A stretch of 64,000 bases of DNA from Salticus scenicus (lineage: Eukaryota > Arthropoda > Arachnida > Araneae > Salticidae): assembly GCA_963930645.1 (NCBI GenBank), contig OZ005662.1, positions 104,330,436 through 104,394,435 on the forward strand, written 5' to 3'. Below, in pieces: positions 53,881 through 64,000 of this stretch. Every line of letters begins with the position of its first letter. Position 1 is the stretch's first letter. The position numbers and the translations under genes are program-made. The notes under the pieces are model-generated. The model was not told the DNA's origin and did not search any database. It saw nothing but the letters and a program-made list of their open reading frames with translations.

Positions 53881-54726
53881 CTGGTTGCAGTCGAAGCCTT
53901 TTTCGCATGGTTATACCAGCAACTCGAATCAAAATTCCTGATATTTGGTGATCGGCATATAAACCTTCATAATTTTTCCGGTACTCATGTAATAATTTTT
54001 CGCACTAGAAAATGCTTCTTAAAAGGGCGTGACTTGAGAACAGAAAAGAGATCTATTCAAAAATATAGAAGTACAGCAAGGTTCGTGATTTCCGCTTTTT
54101 AGCTAGTCTAGCTTAATCTAATCTAGCTTAATATAAGATCTGGCTGCCCTTATGTTATGCTGGCCGCGTAATAAAAGGCTAGCATAATGCACCTTTTACG
54201 AAGGCTGCGCCTTCTTTTTTGTCAGTGGCGTCTTTTATGTCGACCACTTTGTATGTTCCAAATATGCGGGCCTGAAGTGAGATGGGAAATTATCATTTTG
54301 CACTCGAATATTATTTTAGTAAGCGTAATGAGCTACTCGACAATAGTTTTAATAAAAAAGGCAAAATATAAAACATAAGAATTTTAAATATAAACATTTT
54401 ATTTCTATATTTGATGTATACTTACATATTACAAGCATTATATATGAATATTGTGATTTATAATTTTCCATCGTGTGATATTTTGCAAAACATTCTTGGA
54501 CATTTACCAATGACCAAGGCAAGCAACGCCCAAAGACACTCTATTAAAAGTTTGGGTAGAGTCTCTAAACGAAGTATGCACCTGTTACAGCACTTTTAGT
54601 TGTCGAACATTATTGGTGGATATAAGATATATAGTAAATTAATTAGTCATGGCGCATTTCGAGCGCCGTTAGAGTTGAAGTAATGAATCGGATGTCGCCT
54701 GAGAGGCGACGTTCGAGTGCAAACGG
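53881..54726. mobile_element. 846-bp TTAA-type element with CCGTTTGCACTCGAA-like ends
   Basis: Left end CTGGTTGCAGTCGAA and right end the inverse of CCGTTTGCACTCGAACG, flanked by TTAT (53877-53880) and TTAA (54727-54730). The Q copy at window start has the bare target CGTTTAAGAGAT (TTAA at 932-935). Near the right end are the hairpins GGCGCATTTCGAGCGCC (54651-54667) and GTCGCCTGAGAGGCGAC (54694-54710). Frames inside (53863-54102, 54411-54599) have no transposase motif I can identify. Confidence 0.82.
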
Positions 54727-55084
54727 TTAAGAGATATTTTAGTTATAATAATCGGCTTTTTACGTAATCATCTATTAACGTTTATTTTCTTTAAATAAAA
54801 TCTTTCTAGCTCTATTTTCCAAAATATATTATTTTACTTATTTCATTGAATAAAAATAAAAAATATCATTGCATAGAAATTATATGATTAAGAATTTTTT
54901 TTTTAAGTTGCTTTAATTGTAATTTATAGCACATCAAAAATTACAACAGAATATATATATATATATATTTATTCCCTGTTAATCCACCTTTCTTCTTGGA
55001 TCTTCAACTTGGTATTTAAAATACTATTTTATTCCAATCTGCCACACTGTAAGAAAAAATTGCAAAAAGAATAAGGATTGTGTA

Positions 55085-57201
55085 TGTTTTATTAATTAAA
55101 AAAAATTTTTTTTTTCAATAAAGCAAAATAAAACTTTTATTAATCGTTTGTATGTGATTTCTATAACTAATCGAAAAATATAAGAAAAGTTAGAAAAAAA
55201 TAGGGAAAACCTAATTTATTTACTTTTATTAAGGTAAAGAAATTAATTATAAAACTGCTTAGAAGAACCTATTATTTTATACATTTGTCATCTTGCTAGA
55301 AAAAATATAGGAAATTATTTATCACGAGTAGTATTAAGTAATTTCATAGAATGTTTTTCATATTTTAATAGGTGTCTTTTCAGCCCAATGATTCACTATA
55401 ATTCCTGAAATAAAATAAATGAACAACTTATTTCTTAATTAAACTTTTAACGTTAAGTGATTAATTTACTATTTTGAAAATTATCAAACTTATTTTAAAA
55501 ATACCTATTAAATGGCTATTTATTTTACGGAGTTACCAAATTTTTAATTTATTCTAGAGAATTTTTAGATTAACTTTTATTTTACACCTCGTTTATTTTA
55601 AAATTTTCCCGACATCAGACGTAGATTTACGTCATTTGAAAATTTCTAACTCCAACAGTGGACGTTTCTTTCGCAAATACTATTTTATTTATTTCTTAAA
55701 AATATACCCAATATCAATAATTGTACTATCAATATATTATGGATATAAATGCTTTGATTAAAAAGAGTATTACTATAATGTGTATCTATTTGTAATATAA
55801 ATGTGAATACAAAAAAAATTGTTCTGAAATATTGTAACAGGGAAGAATAGAGCCCACAGATGGACCTTACTGTGAAAAAGACAAAAACATGCGGTCGCGA
55901 ATGCGTTAAGAGTACTTTTTTTTTATCTTATCGTAATCACCATATGTACTCACGTATAAGTCAAGAACCTAATTTGACTAAAATTTGACCTACACCAGTA
56001 TCTTAAACTTGTTTTCTTCGTATTCTGAAATCATAAAATTTTGCGTAACAAAGTAAGGGAAAGAAAATTGGTATAAAATACCAGTGTTACCCCAAGTTTT
56101 TTCTTCAAATTTATAGGTTGAATTATACGCGAGTATATACGGTATATATTGGAGAAGAATATCCTATAAATAAATTGCTGCGAAATAAAGGCGGGGACAA
56201 AAATGCTTCGGAATAAATGTTGACATCTATGCTTATCTGATCATAAATAAAGGAGTCGCATTCTCAACTCATTTTTAAGGGCACTATCGGAAATGAAAAA
56301 TTTAAGAAATTTTCCCTACCATTATTTTTGTAGAGCATTTTTTAATGTATTTTAATAGTGATGTGTCGTGATTTGATAGGATAGACGTTTTTCCATAAAA
56401 ATATGTGGTGCTAAAAAAGGCAGAAATTTCTTATCTTCGGAAGAACCCTGAAAAACATGTGTAGAGTGCGACCCCTGTAAATAAGTAGCATAAAAAATAA
56501 GACTTTTAATGTAACAGAAACCTTCTAATTTTAGACATCTATAAGTTAACCTTATTAAATTCAAGTAATATTTAAATTGATAAATAAAATACTAATAAAA
56601 CTCCAAAAAGTTGTTTCAAAATAAAATAATAGCCGAGTCCTTCGTTAGGAGATAAAACTGTACACGAGTGCATCCTTAATACAGCAAGGCACAAATGCGT
56701 CTACTATGAAATTTTAAGAGACTTATGCATTTAGATTTCTCTGAAACAACAGTTGAAAATTTTGAAGCATTAATTCATTGGAGCATTCATTCACTTAAAG
56801 CATTTATTCACTTATTTTAACGAAACACGAGAAGAAATAAAATGAACTTGGAAAATTTGCTTTCTGTTTTTAGTACCCAAAACATCTTCGAACTTTAGGA
56901 CAAGAATACATGTAAATTTAGTAAAATCTTGCTAAATCCGTGAGTTAAACAGCGTTATTAGCTCGTCAGCTTACATTTAGAACATTCCAAAAACGCGAAC
57001 GTAAAATAACGATAATTCTAACTTTTATACAATCAACATATCCTGCCTCAGGCGGACCTGCGTTTTTGGAATGATAAACATTGAAAAGAACGTAAACATC
57101 AATTACAGATAACTTTTTATTAAATAATCGAAAAAACTTAGTCATTACTGGTGTTGATATATTAAAATGTTTGAAATTTAATGAGAGTAATTATTTAACT
57201 A
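55085..57201. repeat. Paralogous block R, copy 1
   Basis: Collinear with 23010-26600 minus insertions. A decayed family B MITE is split around the TTAA MITE at 55602: left arm about 55535-55600, right arm about 56150-56232 ending TTGACATCTATGC. Ends at a pogo-like element inserted at TA 57200-57201. Confidence 0.83.
55602..55905. mobile_element. TTAA-type MITE, CACTTTCGCGACCGC family
   Basis: TTAA at 55598-55601 and 55906-55909. The left end is eroded (AATTTTCCCGACATC) and the right end is GCGGTCGCGAATGCG. Orthologous to 24986-25289 by block duplication. Confidence 0.85.
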
Positions 57202-57862
57202 CAGTGAAACTTGAATAATTCGAGCTTGTTTAATTCGAAATTCTGTATAAATCGAATTTTGTACTCGGTGCCTTGAATTTTGTATTAAAATAATGTTAAA
57301 AAATCATGTATAAATCGAATTCTATTTAGGATAACTCGAACTTTTCATACGATTACCTTTAAAATATTACAGTAAAATTAAAATTTGTTCCAGAGATTTT
57401 TCTAAGCTAAAGTGCATTATTTTTTTAAACAGTCTTTCAAAAGAAGGATAAAGAAATACAAGAGTATTTCCTACCTAGTGCATCAGAAGATATGGTCCAT
57501 ATACATGAACTTCGAAGTATTTTTTAATTGAAAGTCATGTCTAATGTAGAAGATTCTATTACTGTACCAATTGGTAGGTTGAAGTCATATGCTATGGCAC
57601 AAAACTTAAAGAAGTAACAAAAAATATCTGACTATTTTTTTTAAAGTGCTGCATTATTAAGCTCGTAAAGAAATATTGATTTAATGGGGAAGGGGGGGGG
57701 GGGTGTAGCAGTATTCTTAGATATAAAGTTTATGTGTTAAATCTTTGATCGTAGAGTTTTATGTTTTTAATTTATTACTTCTTTTTGACAAAATAGTATA
57801 TGTAATTCCAATTTTTGGATATTTCGAATTTTTCTCTAGTCCCTTCAACTTCGAATTATCCA
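57202..57862 (+). mobile_element. pogo/Tigger-like element, truncated
   Basis: Starts CAGTGAAACTTGAATAATTC after TA and runs in the opposite orientation to 23433-24918, ending inside TTCGAATTATCC at the junction with block P copy 2. The other blocks R (about 26515, 63463) show the unfilled site. No catalytic motif is preserved. Confidence 0.75.
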
Positions 57863-57999
57863 GCGTTAGTGCACGCTTCTTTAATAAATCTTTTCCAGAT
57901 TTTTTTAATTAAATGTAATAACTATATTTTGATTTAAACGTACTCTCCAATCTAACAGGGAAGATTGTTAGCTCCGCACATTTCTGTCTATATTTAGCT

Positions 58000-58743
58000 C
58001 CGAATTTCTTAGAGCTTGAGGACTGAATGAGGAAAGGAGATAAAAAGAAGCATTTTATTTTTAAATCTTTAACTGCTATTTCGAAAATGAAATGGCATTA
58101 ATTTATTTTTAGCAGCTCGAAACGTGTACTTTTAATGTGCTTTTTAAAAGTCAGGCTTTGATCTAAGATAACATTAAGAAACTTACATTGATTAGATCAT
58201 GGAAAGATACTGCAGTCATATTCGATTTTATAAGTATCCCTAGTATATCGTGTAATGTAAGTTCCCCGTGAAAATAAAACTCAGTTTTGTCGATAGTAAG
58301 TTTTCTTCTCTATTTAGAAAAATAACAGGGAATGATTTTTAAGGGGTGGGTAATTGTAAAAATAGCGTACCTTATAAACAAAATTTAAATAGGCCAACAT
58401 TGAAACAACGGAGCATCTTTTATTCGCCAATTGTTATAAATGGCAGTTGGCTAGATTGATGGCTCAATCATTGGCAAACCGTTGGCCTATATGCATTATT
58501 TTCCTTTGACAGTACATTTTGGTATTTATTACTTATTATTTTTATACATTCTTGCGAGGAATCAACATCCTTGACGTTATTTTAATAAGTAAAATAAATT
58601 TATATATATTTTTTGAAGTATTGCAGTGTTTAGAAATGAGTCGTTTATGCAAATTTAACACATTAATTTTTTTTGGACTTTTGACTTTGTTCATGATGAT
58701 GTGCAAACCATAGTTACCCCAAGAAATAAAATGCCAACAGAGG

Positions 58744-58777
<34 letters not shown>

Positions 58778-59380
58778 GGGCCGACTGCAAATAACCCAAA
58801 TAAATAAGCACCAACCGCGCGTACTACTATTTGCTGATAGGCCAACAACTAATGTTTGTAAGATAACGCCTGTTGTTGTTAGAATCAAAAAATGCATGTA
58901 TCGTCCGTAAAAATAGACAGCGAGGTGTGTGGAAAATTAGGTATATCATTAAAATATAGATGAAATAAATTAAGGTGAATTAACTCCTTCCATAGACGCC
59001 AAATGAGGTAAAATATTTTTTGGAAAGCGAATGTTCTATTTTAACATGGAAGTTCCTTCATTGTAGATAGCTATAAATTAATTTGAATAGCGAGAGGAAG
59101 GGGATTATAATTTTATAAGTATGTAAATTAAACTTGAGCTCCAAACATTGTCAAAAGCTTTTTGAATATCAATGAATGCTGCTGCAAAGAATACCTTTTG
59201 TATTTCTCCAGTTGTGATATGCTCAGCATATCTGTAGACATGGTGAGGGGCTGAAAGGTCTTTTGAAAAACGCTGTTGATTCAGAATAATATTGATGTTA
59301 TCTAAAATATGTAAATCAATTTGTTAAGCAATGACAACTTCCGAAAGTTTGCTAAGGGAGTTTAAAAGGAAATTGGCCTA
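58000..59380 (-). pseudogene. Jockey-like LINE reverse transcriptase relic, copy 2
   Basis: On the minus strand, 59380-59105 reads LLNSLSKLSEVVIA, NQQRFSKDLSAPHHVYRY, EHITTGEIQKVF and then FIDIQKAFDNVWSSSLI, the RT motif with the first catalytic Asp (family: FLDIEKAFDxVW). 58290-58010 corresponds to the post-palm segment seen in copy 1. A poly(A) tract (58747-58774) and unrelated sequence lie in between. Stops occur in both parts. Confidence 0.78.
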
Positions 59381-59383
59381 TAG

Positions 59384-59553
59384 AATAGTAGTCAACATTT
59401 AAATTTTTTTTCCTGAGTATTTTTAGTCCCGCCATTATTTCTCGCCACTTTTTTTTTGGATTATTTTTCTTCAATGTATAACCACAAAAAAATAAGAAAA
59501 TAATACTTTTTAAAAAAGGTGCTCCGGAATAAATTAAAATGCTGACAACTCTG
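59384..59553. mobile_element. Palindromic MITE, family B (paralogue of 51670-51868)
   Basis: Same insertion site with CTATAG at 59378-59383 and 59554-59559. The left arm is worn and about 30 bp are missing from the right arm. Confidence 0.88.
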
Positions 59554-59830
59554 CTATAGATAGACGCCTGCTCGAGCAAATTATAACATTTGGTAATAAA
59601 AGTGATAATAGCAGTTTTCCGATAAAAAGAAAAATATTTAACTTTTTAAATGCTAGTATAAAAGGGGGGGGGGTGAGTTTCGAAATATAGTGCGTTGGTA
59701 GGTTCTTTTTAGCTTTCTTAGTGTTTTCAGGAATGTATGGCGCTTTTTCTTTTCTTTCTATCTTTTTTTATCTTTTTATGTTTAATTTCGCGAATAGCAT
59801 TAGCGTGTATGACCAAAAATTTGAAGGGTC

Positions 59831-60043
59831 ATGATTTACTCCCAAGAACTCCCTAATCGTAAAATTGACTTCTGTCTCCGTTTTGATGCCGATAAAAGAG
59901 CTTCCTTAGAATTCTGTTTCGAGACTCATAGCAATGACATTTACCTTTCCTTGGTTAGAGCACGCATCGGTCTGGAAATTTGGAATAAGGATAGGAGGAA
60001 ACTTCCTGAGAACTTTGCGGATAAAATTATCTTCTGGAGTTAG
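59831..60043 (+). CDS. Unassigned 70-codon frame conserved between duplicated blocks
   Basis: Reads MIYSQELPNRKIDFCLRF, then DKRASLEFCFETHSND, RARIGLEIWNKDRRK and ends FADKIIFWS. Composition is less AT-biased than its flanks, with basic and acidic residues well mixed. The paralogue at 52110 differs at about a dozen residues and by one frameshift. It could be an exon of a captured gene or part of an unrecognised element. It has no known domain, no visible promoter and no clear splice sites, so its status as a gene is doubtful. Confidence 0.35.
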   Translation: MIYSQELPNRKIDFCLRFDADKRASLEFCFETHSNDIYLSLVRARIGLEIWNKDRRKLPENFADKIIFWS

Positions 60044-60747
60044 CGATTCATTAAGTGAAAACTTAACTCATCTTTTTTTACTGTATTCTATTTTCTTTAG
60101 CTCTTGAAACTTTTAACTTTTATTATTTTACTATCAATATTACATTTATTGTAATTTTTAACAAAGTTCAAATCAATTTTATTGTAATTAACTGTAAGAA
60201 CATGCCAATAATAATTACCTTCATGAAGTTAAATCTGTTATGAACAAAACGCTGCAGATTGTAAAGTGATATTTGCATAAAAGTTTGTGACGTAAATCCG
60301 AAATAAAATTAACTTTTTTAAAAAAATGTAGTTTCCGTATGGTTCGAAATTTATTCTCAGAAATGACAGACTTCTTTTATCGTCCTAATACGAAACTCCA
60401 GAGAATTTTAATGAACAGTGAAATGTTTCTTGAAATGTTCTTGAAAAAAGATTTATCCTTCCTTGTAGCTAAAAATGTGCACAGTTGCTCACATACAGAA
60501 TTATTTCATTACTACTATTTCTGGAAAAAGTTTTTTCGCCGTGTTCAATCAATGAATTTTCGATTAAAGCTAAAGAGGAAAAAAAAAATCCAGAAATAAT
60601 GATGTGAAGCATTCTGGAAGGTTATGAGCTCTGGATACGTATATATATCATTCTGCTTTTTATGAATAAAAAAAGCTTTAAAATGTATATGCGAAACGAT
60701 GCAGAAAAAGAACTTCGTAAATATATCCTATAAAATGCAAATCGCAT

Positions 60748-61394
60748 TCAACTATAGTTTTGTACTAAATATGTACGAATAAGTTAAAATAATGGAGTGG
60801 AGTGCTGCGTAAATACAAAGACATTCAGCAACATTTTATTATTATAAAAACTAATTTCCTGTCAAAACAATGCTGCTTTCAAATACACTCGTACTCTAAA
60901 TATTCCACCTGATAAAGATCAGATTATCTAAATTTTTGTTCCAAATAAATAGTACTGGCATATGTTTTGAATATTGTTTTACGTTGACAATGTTCTTACG
61001 CTATGTTCATTGTTGCCAACGTTCTAATTAATATTCCGTAATATTGTTAGTACCCGCCTCATTTTCTACACCACTCAGTTTTTAAAGTAATTCTTTTCTA
61101 ATATAAATGCGATTATATGAGAAGAAAAATGCTATAAAAAAATGACTGGTGTGAAAAAAGGCGGGTACTAACAATACTACGGAATATTAATAAGGATGCT
61201 GCCAATTATGGCTATATTGTACAATCGGTTTTCACAAAACTGCACGATAAGTACACTGTTGAAAAACTCAATGTTTATTTTCTTATTATATATAATTTTA
61301 TTTTTAAATAAAACAATAATTTAAAGACTTTGTCGATTTTTTTTTTATAAATAAATGTTGCAGATACACAAAAATTTGCAGTGTTGAATCGCAG
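60748..61394. repeat. Paralogous block Q, copy 2 (shortened)
   Basis: Matches the first half of block Q, then joins block R at about 61395 (TTTTAATAGGTGTCTTTTCA). The second half of Q and the first part of R are missing. Confidence 0.85.
61008..61210. mobile_element. Palindromic MITE, family A (block Q copy 2)
   Basis: CATTGTTGCCAACGTTCTAA to GGATGCTGCCAATTATG, with flanks GCTATGTT and GCTATATT. Well preserved, 203 bp. Same ancestral insertion as 259-460 and 53001-53540. Confidence 0.9.
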
Positions 61395-61624
61395 ATACAT
61401 TTTAATAGGTGTCTTTTCAGCCCAATGATTCACTATAATTCTTGAAATGAAATAACAGGAACAACCTTTTTCTTAATTAAACTCTTAACATTAAGTGCTT
61501 AATTTATTTTAAAAATTATCAAACTAATTTTAAAAATGGCTATTTATTTTACGGAGTTACCAAAATTTAATTTATTCTAAAGCAATTTTAGCTTAAATTT
61601 TATTTTACACCTCATGTATTTTAA

Positions 61625-61924
61625 CACTTTCCCGACCGCTGACGTAGATTTACGTCATTTGAAAATTTCTAACTCCAATAGTGGGCGTTTCTTTCGCAAT
61701 TTCTATGTTATTTATTTATTAAAAATATACCCAAAATTCATAATTGTACTATCAATATATTATGGATAAAAATGCTTTGATTAAAAAGAGTATTACTATA
61801 ATGTGTATCCATTTGTACTATAAATGTGAATACGAAAAAAAATGTTCTGAAATATTGTAACAAGAATAGAGCCCACAGGCGGATCTTACTGTGAAAAAGA
61901 CAAAAACATGCGGTCGCGAATGTG
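61625..61924. mobile_element. TTAA-type MITE, CACTTTCGCGACCGC family
   Basis: TTAA exactly repeated at 61621-61624 and 61925-61928. Ends CACTTTCCCGACCGCTGACG and GCGGTCGCGAATGTG. 300 bp. Confidence 0.9.
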
Positions 61925-63049
61925 TTAAGAGTAATTTTCTTTTATTATCGTAATCACCATATGTACTCACAATAAGTCGACAACCTAATTTTATACAGAA
62001 ATTTGACCTACACCTTTTTTCTTCGCATTGTGAAAGCATAAAATCTTGAGTGACAATGTAAGGGAGGGAAAGTTGGTCTAAAATACTGGTGTTACCCAAG
62101 ATTTTTTTTCGAATTTATAGATTGAATTATACGCGAGTATATACGGTATATATTGGAGAGCAATTTGTCTATAAATGAATTGGGGCGAAATAAAGGCGGG
62201 GACAAATATGCTTCGAAATAAATTAAAATGTTGACAACTATGCTTATCTAATCATATATAAAGAGGTCGCATTCTCCACTCTTTTTTTAAGTGCACTGCC
62301 GGAAGTAAAAAATTTAACACATTTTTGATACCAGTATTTTTGTCCAGCAATTATTAATGTATATTAATAATGATGTGTCGTGATTAGATAGGATAGACGT
62401 TTTTCTATAAAAAATTGTTGTGCTAAAAAAGGCAGAAAATTCTTGTCTTCGGAAGAACTCTAAAGAACATATGTAGAGTGCGATCCCTGTAAATATGTAG
62501 CATGAAAAATAAGCCCTTTAATGCAATAGAAACCTTCTGGTTTTAGACATCTATAAGTTAACCTTATTAAAATAAAGTAATATTTAAATTGATAAATAAA
62601 ATACTAATAAAACTCCAAAAAGTTGTTTTAAGATAAAATAATAGTCGAAACCTTCGTTAGGAGGTAAAACTATACACGAGTTCATCCAATACAGCAAGGC
62701 ACAAATGCGTCAACTAAGAAATTTTAAGAGACTTATGCATTTAGCTTCCTTTAAAAGAAGAATTGAAAAATTTGAAACATTAATTTATTGCAACATTCAT
62801 TCATTTGAAGCATTTATTCACTTATTTTAACCAAACACGAGAACAAATAAAATGAAATTGAAAAATTTGCTTTCTGTTTTTAGTACCCAAAATATCTTCG
62901 CACTTTAAGACAAGAATACATGTAAAGTTAGTATACTCTTGCTCAATCCGTGAGTTAAACAGCGGTTATTAGCTAGTCAGCTTACATTTAGAACATTCCA
63001 AAAACGCGAACGTAAATTAACAATACTTCTAACTTTTATACAATCAACA

Positions 63050-63355
63050 GATCGACCTGCGTTTTTTGATTGCAAACTATGGACATAAACCTGCGTTTGT
63101 TATCGACCTGCAGCTTTCATTTAGAACATTCCGAAAACGCGAACGTAAATTAACAATATTTCTAACTTTTATACAATCATCAGGCCGACCTGCGTTTTTT
63201 GATTGCATACTATGGACATAAACCTGCGTTTGTTATCGACCTGCAGCTTACATTTAGAACATTCTAAAAACGCGAACGTAAATTAACAATATTTCTAACT
63301 TTTATACAATCATCAGGCCGACCTGCGTTTTTTGATTGCATACTATGGACATAAA
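63050..63355 (+). repeat. About 130-bp tandem repeat in block R copy 2
   Basis: GACCTGCGTTTTTTGATTGC recurs at about 63054, 63187 and 63318 together with GGACATAAACCTGCGTTTGT (or CCTGATAATC in the last unit) and ACATTC(C/T)(A/G)AAAACGCGAACG. Blocks R copies 0 and 1 have a single unit, so the expansion is recent. Confidence 0.88.
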
Positions 63356-63830
63356 CCTGATAATCTATTACAGATAACTTTTTATTAAATAATCGAAATA
63401 GCGTAGTAATTACTGGTGTTAGTATATTAAAATATGTGAAATTTAATGAGAGTAATTATTTAACTATTATCTAAAGAAATCTTCTGAATTTTCCCTCTCC
63501 TTTTTCACCGAACGAAGTTGTCTTCTAATATAAATTTATGAAATAATATTATTAACACCATGTTAAAAATGAAGTACTTAAAAATGAGAAGATTAGCTTT
63601 ATCATATCTTTTTGAGAAGGTTTTTCTCAAAAAATAAATAAATAAATAAAAATAAAAATAAAAATAAAATAAAATAAAAATAAATAAATGCTTTTCTAAA
63701 AATAGAATATCAATATATATAAGTTTTAATTAAAATTATGAAAAATTACTGAGTTAAATTACTAATAATTTAATTTTATGAAAGACGTTGCGATAAATTT
63801 TTATTCGTTTTATAAATCTTTTGAATAATG

Positions 63831-64000
63831 CTCACTGTCAAAACTTTCTTCCCCCCCCCCCAAAAAAAAAAAGAAAAATGTAGAATTTTCTCACAAATAA
63901 GCAGGATATTCTAATTTTTTTTTTAAGTTTCACCGCTTATAAAAGCTTCGAGAAGGAACTTCTCAATTTTAAGATTTTTTTATTCCTCATTTAAATATTC
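63831..64000. other. AT-rich window end
   Basis: C run and A run near 63851-63872. Nothing else recognised. Confidence 0.5.

Larger units (their letters stand above)
52749..55060. repeat. Paralogous block Q, copy 1
   Basis: Matches 1-1260 from AACTACAGTTTCTGGTCT to the CACCTTTC...ATTCCAATCTGCC region. Carries a triple MITE nest (53001-53540) and an 846-bp TTAA element (53881-54726) that the 1-1260 copy lacks. Confidence 0.88.
57863..60747. repeat. Paralogous block P, copy 2
   Basis: Begins AGCGTTAGTGCACGCTTCTT, matching AGCGTTCGTACACACTTCTT at about 50405. Better preserved than copy 1 in the LINE and in the short conserved frame. About 300 bp around 60230-60560 has no counterpart in copy 1, where a poly(A) lies instead. 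Confidence 0.85.
61395..63830. repeat. Paralogous block R, copy 2
   Basis: Collinear with copies 0 and 1. Includes a split family B MITE (left arm about 61550-61620, right arm about 62145-62240 ending TTGACAACTATGC) and the TTAA MITE at 61625. Near 63050-63355 a segment holding GACCTGCGTTTTTTGATTGC is present three times, with a spacing of about 130 bp. Confidence 0.85.

Noticed and set aside
60339..60599. 86-codon frame in block P copy 2 as a gene
   Set aside because: Low-complexity Lys/Phe-rich sequence in AT-rich DNA, no counterpart in copy 1, no domain.

Overview
The window is AT-rich, repeat-saturated nuclear DNA of an animal, most likely an arthropod and plausibly a spider or other arachnid. 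The evidence is indirect: relics of Ty3/gypsy, I-group and Jockey-like LINE, Tc1, mariner, pogo-like and hAT/piggyBac-like elements, very long A/T runs, minisatellites, and no bacterial-style gene packing. I see no intact host gene. Almost every recognisable coding segment belongs to a transposable element, usually broken. Species assignment is an inference from repeat style.

Layout. Bases 1-26835 are a mosaic of nested short inverted-repeat elements around a few transposase and LINE relics: LINE RT/RNase H relic (about 3300-4400, minus), mariner relic (4571-4870), a 3.46-kb foldback element (6083-9543), a Tc1 foldback that still encodes a DNA-binding-only protein (10514-11481), a 1.66-kb tandem duplication (12383-14046 and 14047 onward), a DNA transposon split by another element (15538-17974), a mariner relic carrying a hAT MITE (18828-20074), and a pogo-like element with two insertions (23433-24918). 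A 5'-truncated Ty3/gypsy retrotransposon runs from 26836 to about 47265. Its pol is split between protease and reverse transcriptase by a 16,359-bp insert (27858-44216) with perfect 37-bp terminal inverted repeats. From 50405 to the end, two diverged copies of a block (P-Q-R) lie in tandem. Further copies of Q and R lie at 1-1260 and 23010-26835.

The main new-looking signal is a superfamily of almost fully palindromic elements of about 140-215 bp, with ends such as CATAGCTGCCAA or CAGGGATGG, that duplicate 6 bp of target. At least ten copies have a perfect 6-bp duplication, and one insertion has two paralogous empty sites in this window. A second signal is the 16.4-kb insert itself. It is almost free of the MITEs that crowd the left flank, is rich in tandem arrays (including a higher-order minisatellite), and carries no transposase that I can recognise.

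How the parts relate: MITEs have inserted into one another up to three levels deep, and paralogous blocks give before/after views of several insertions. TTAA-, TA-, 8-bp- and 6-bp-duplicating elements are all present, so at least four mobilising machineries have acted here. No autonomous source is intact in the window.
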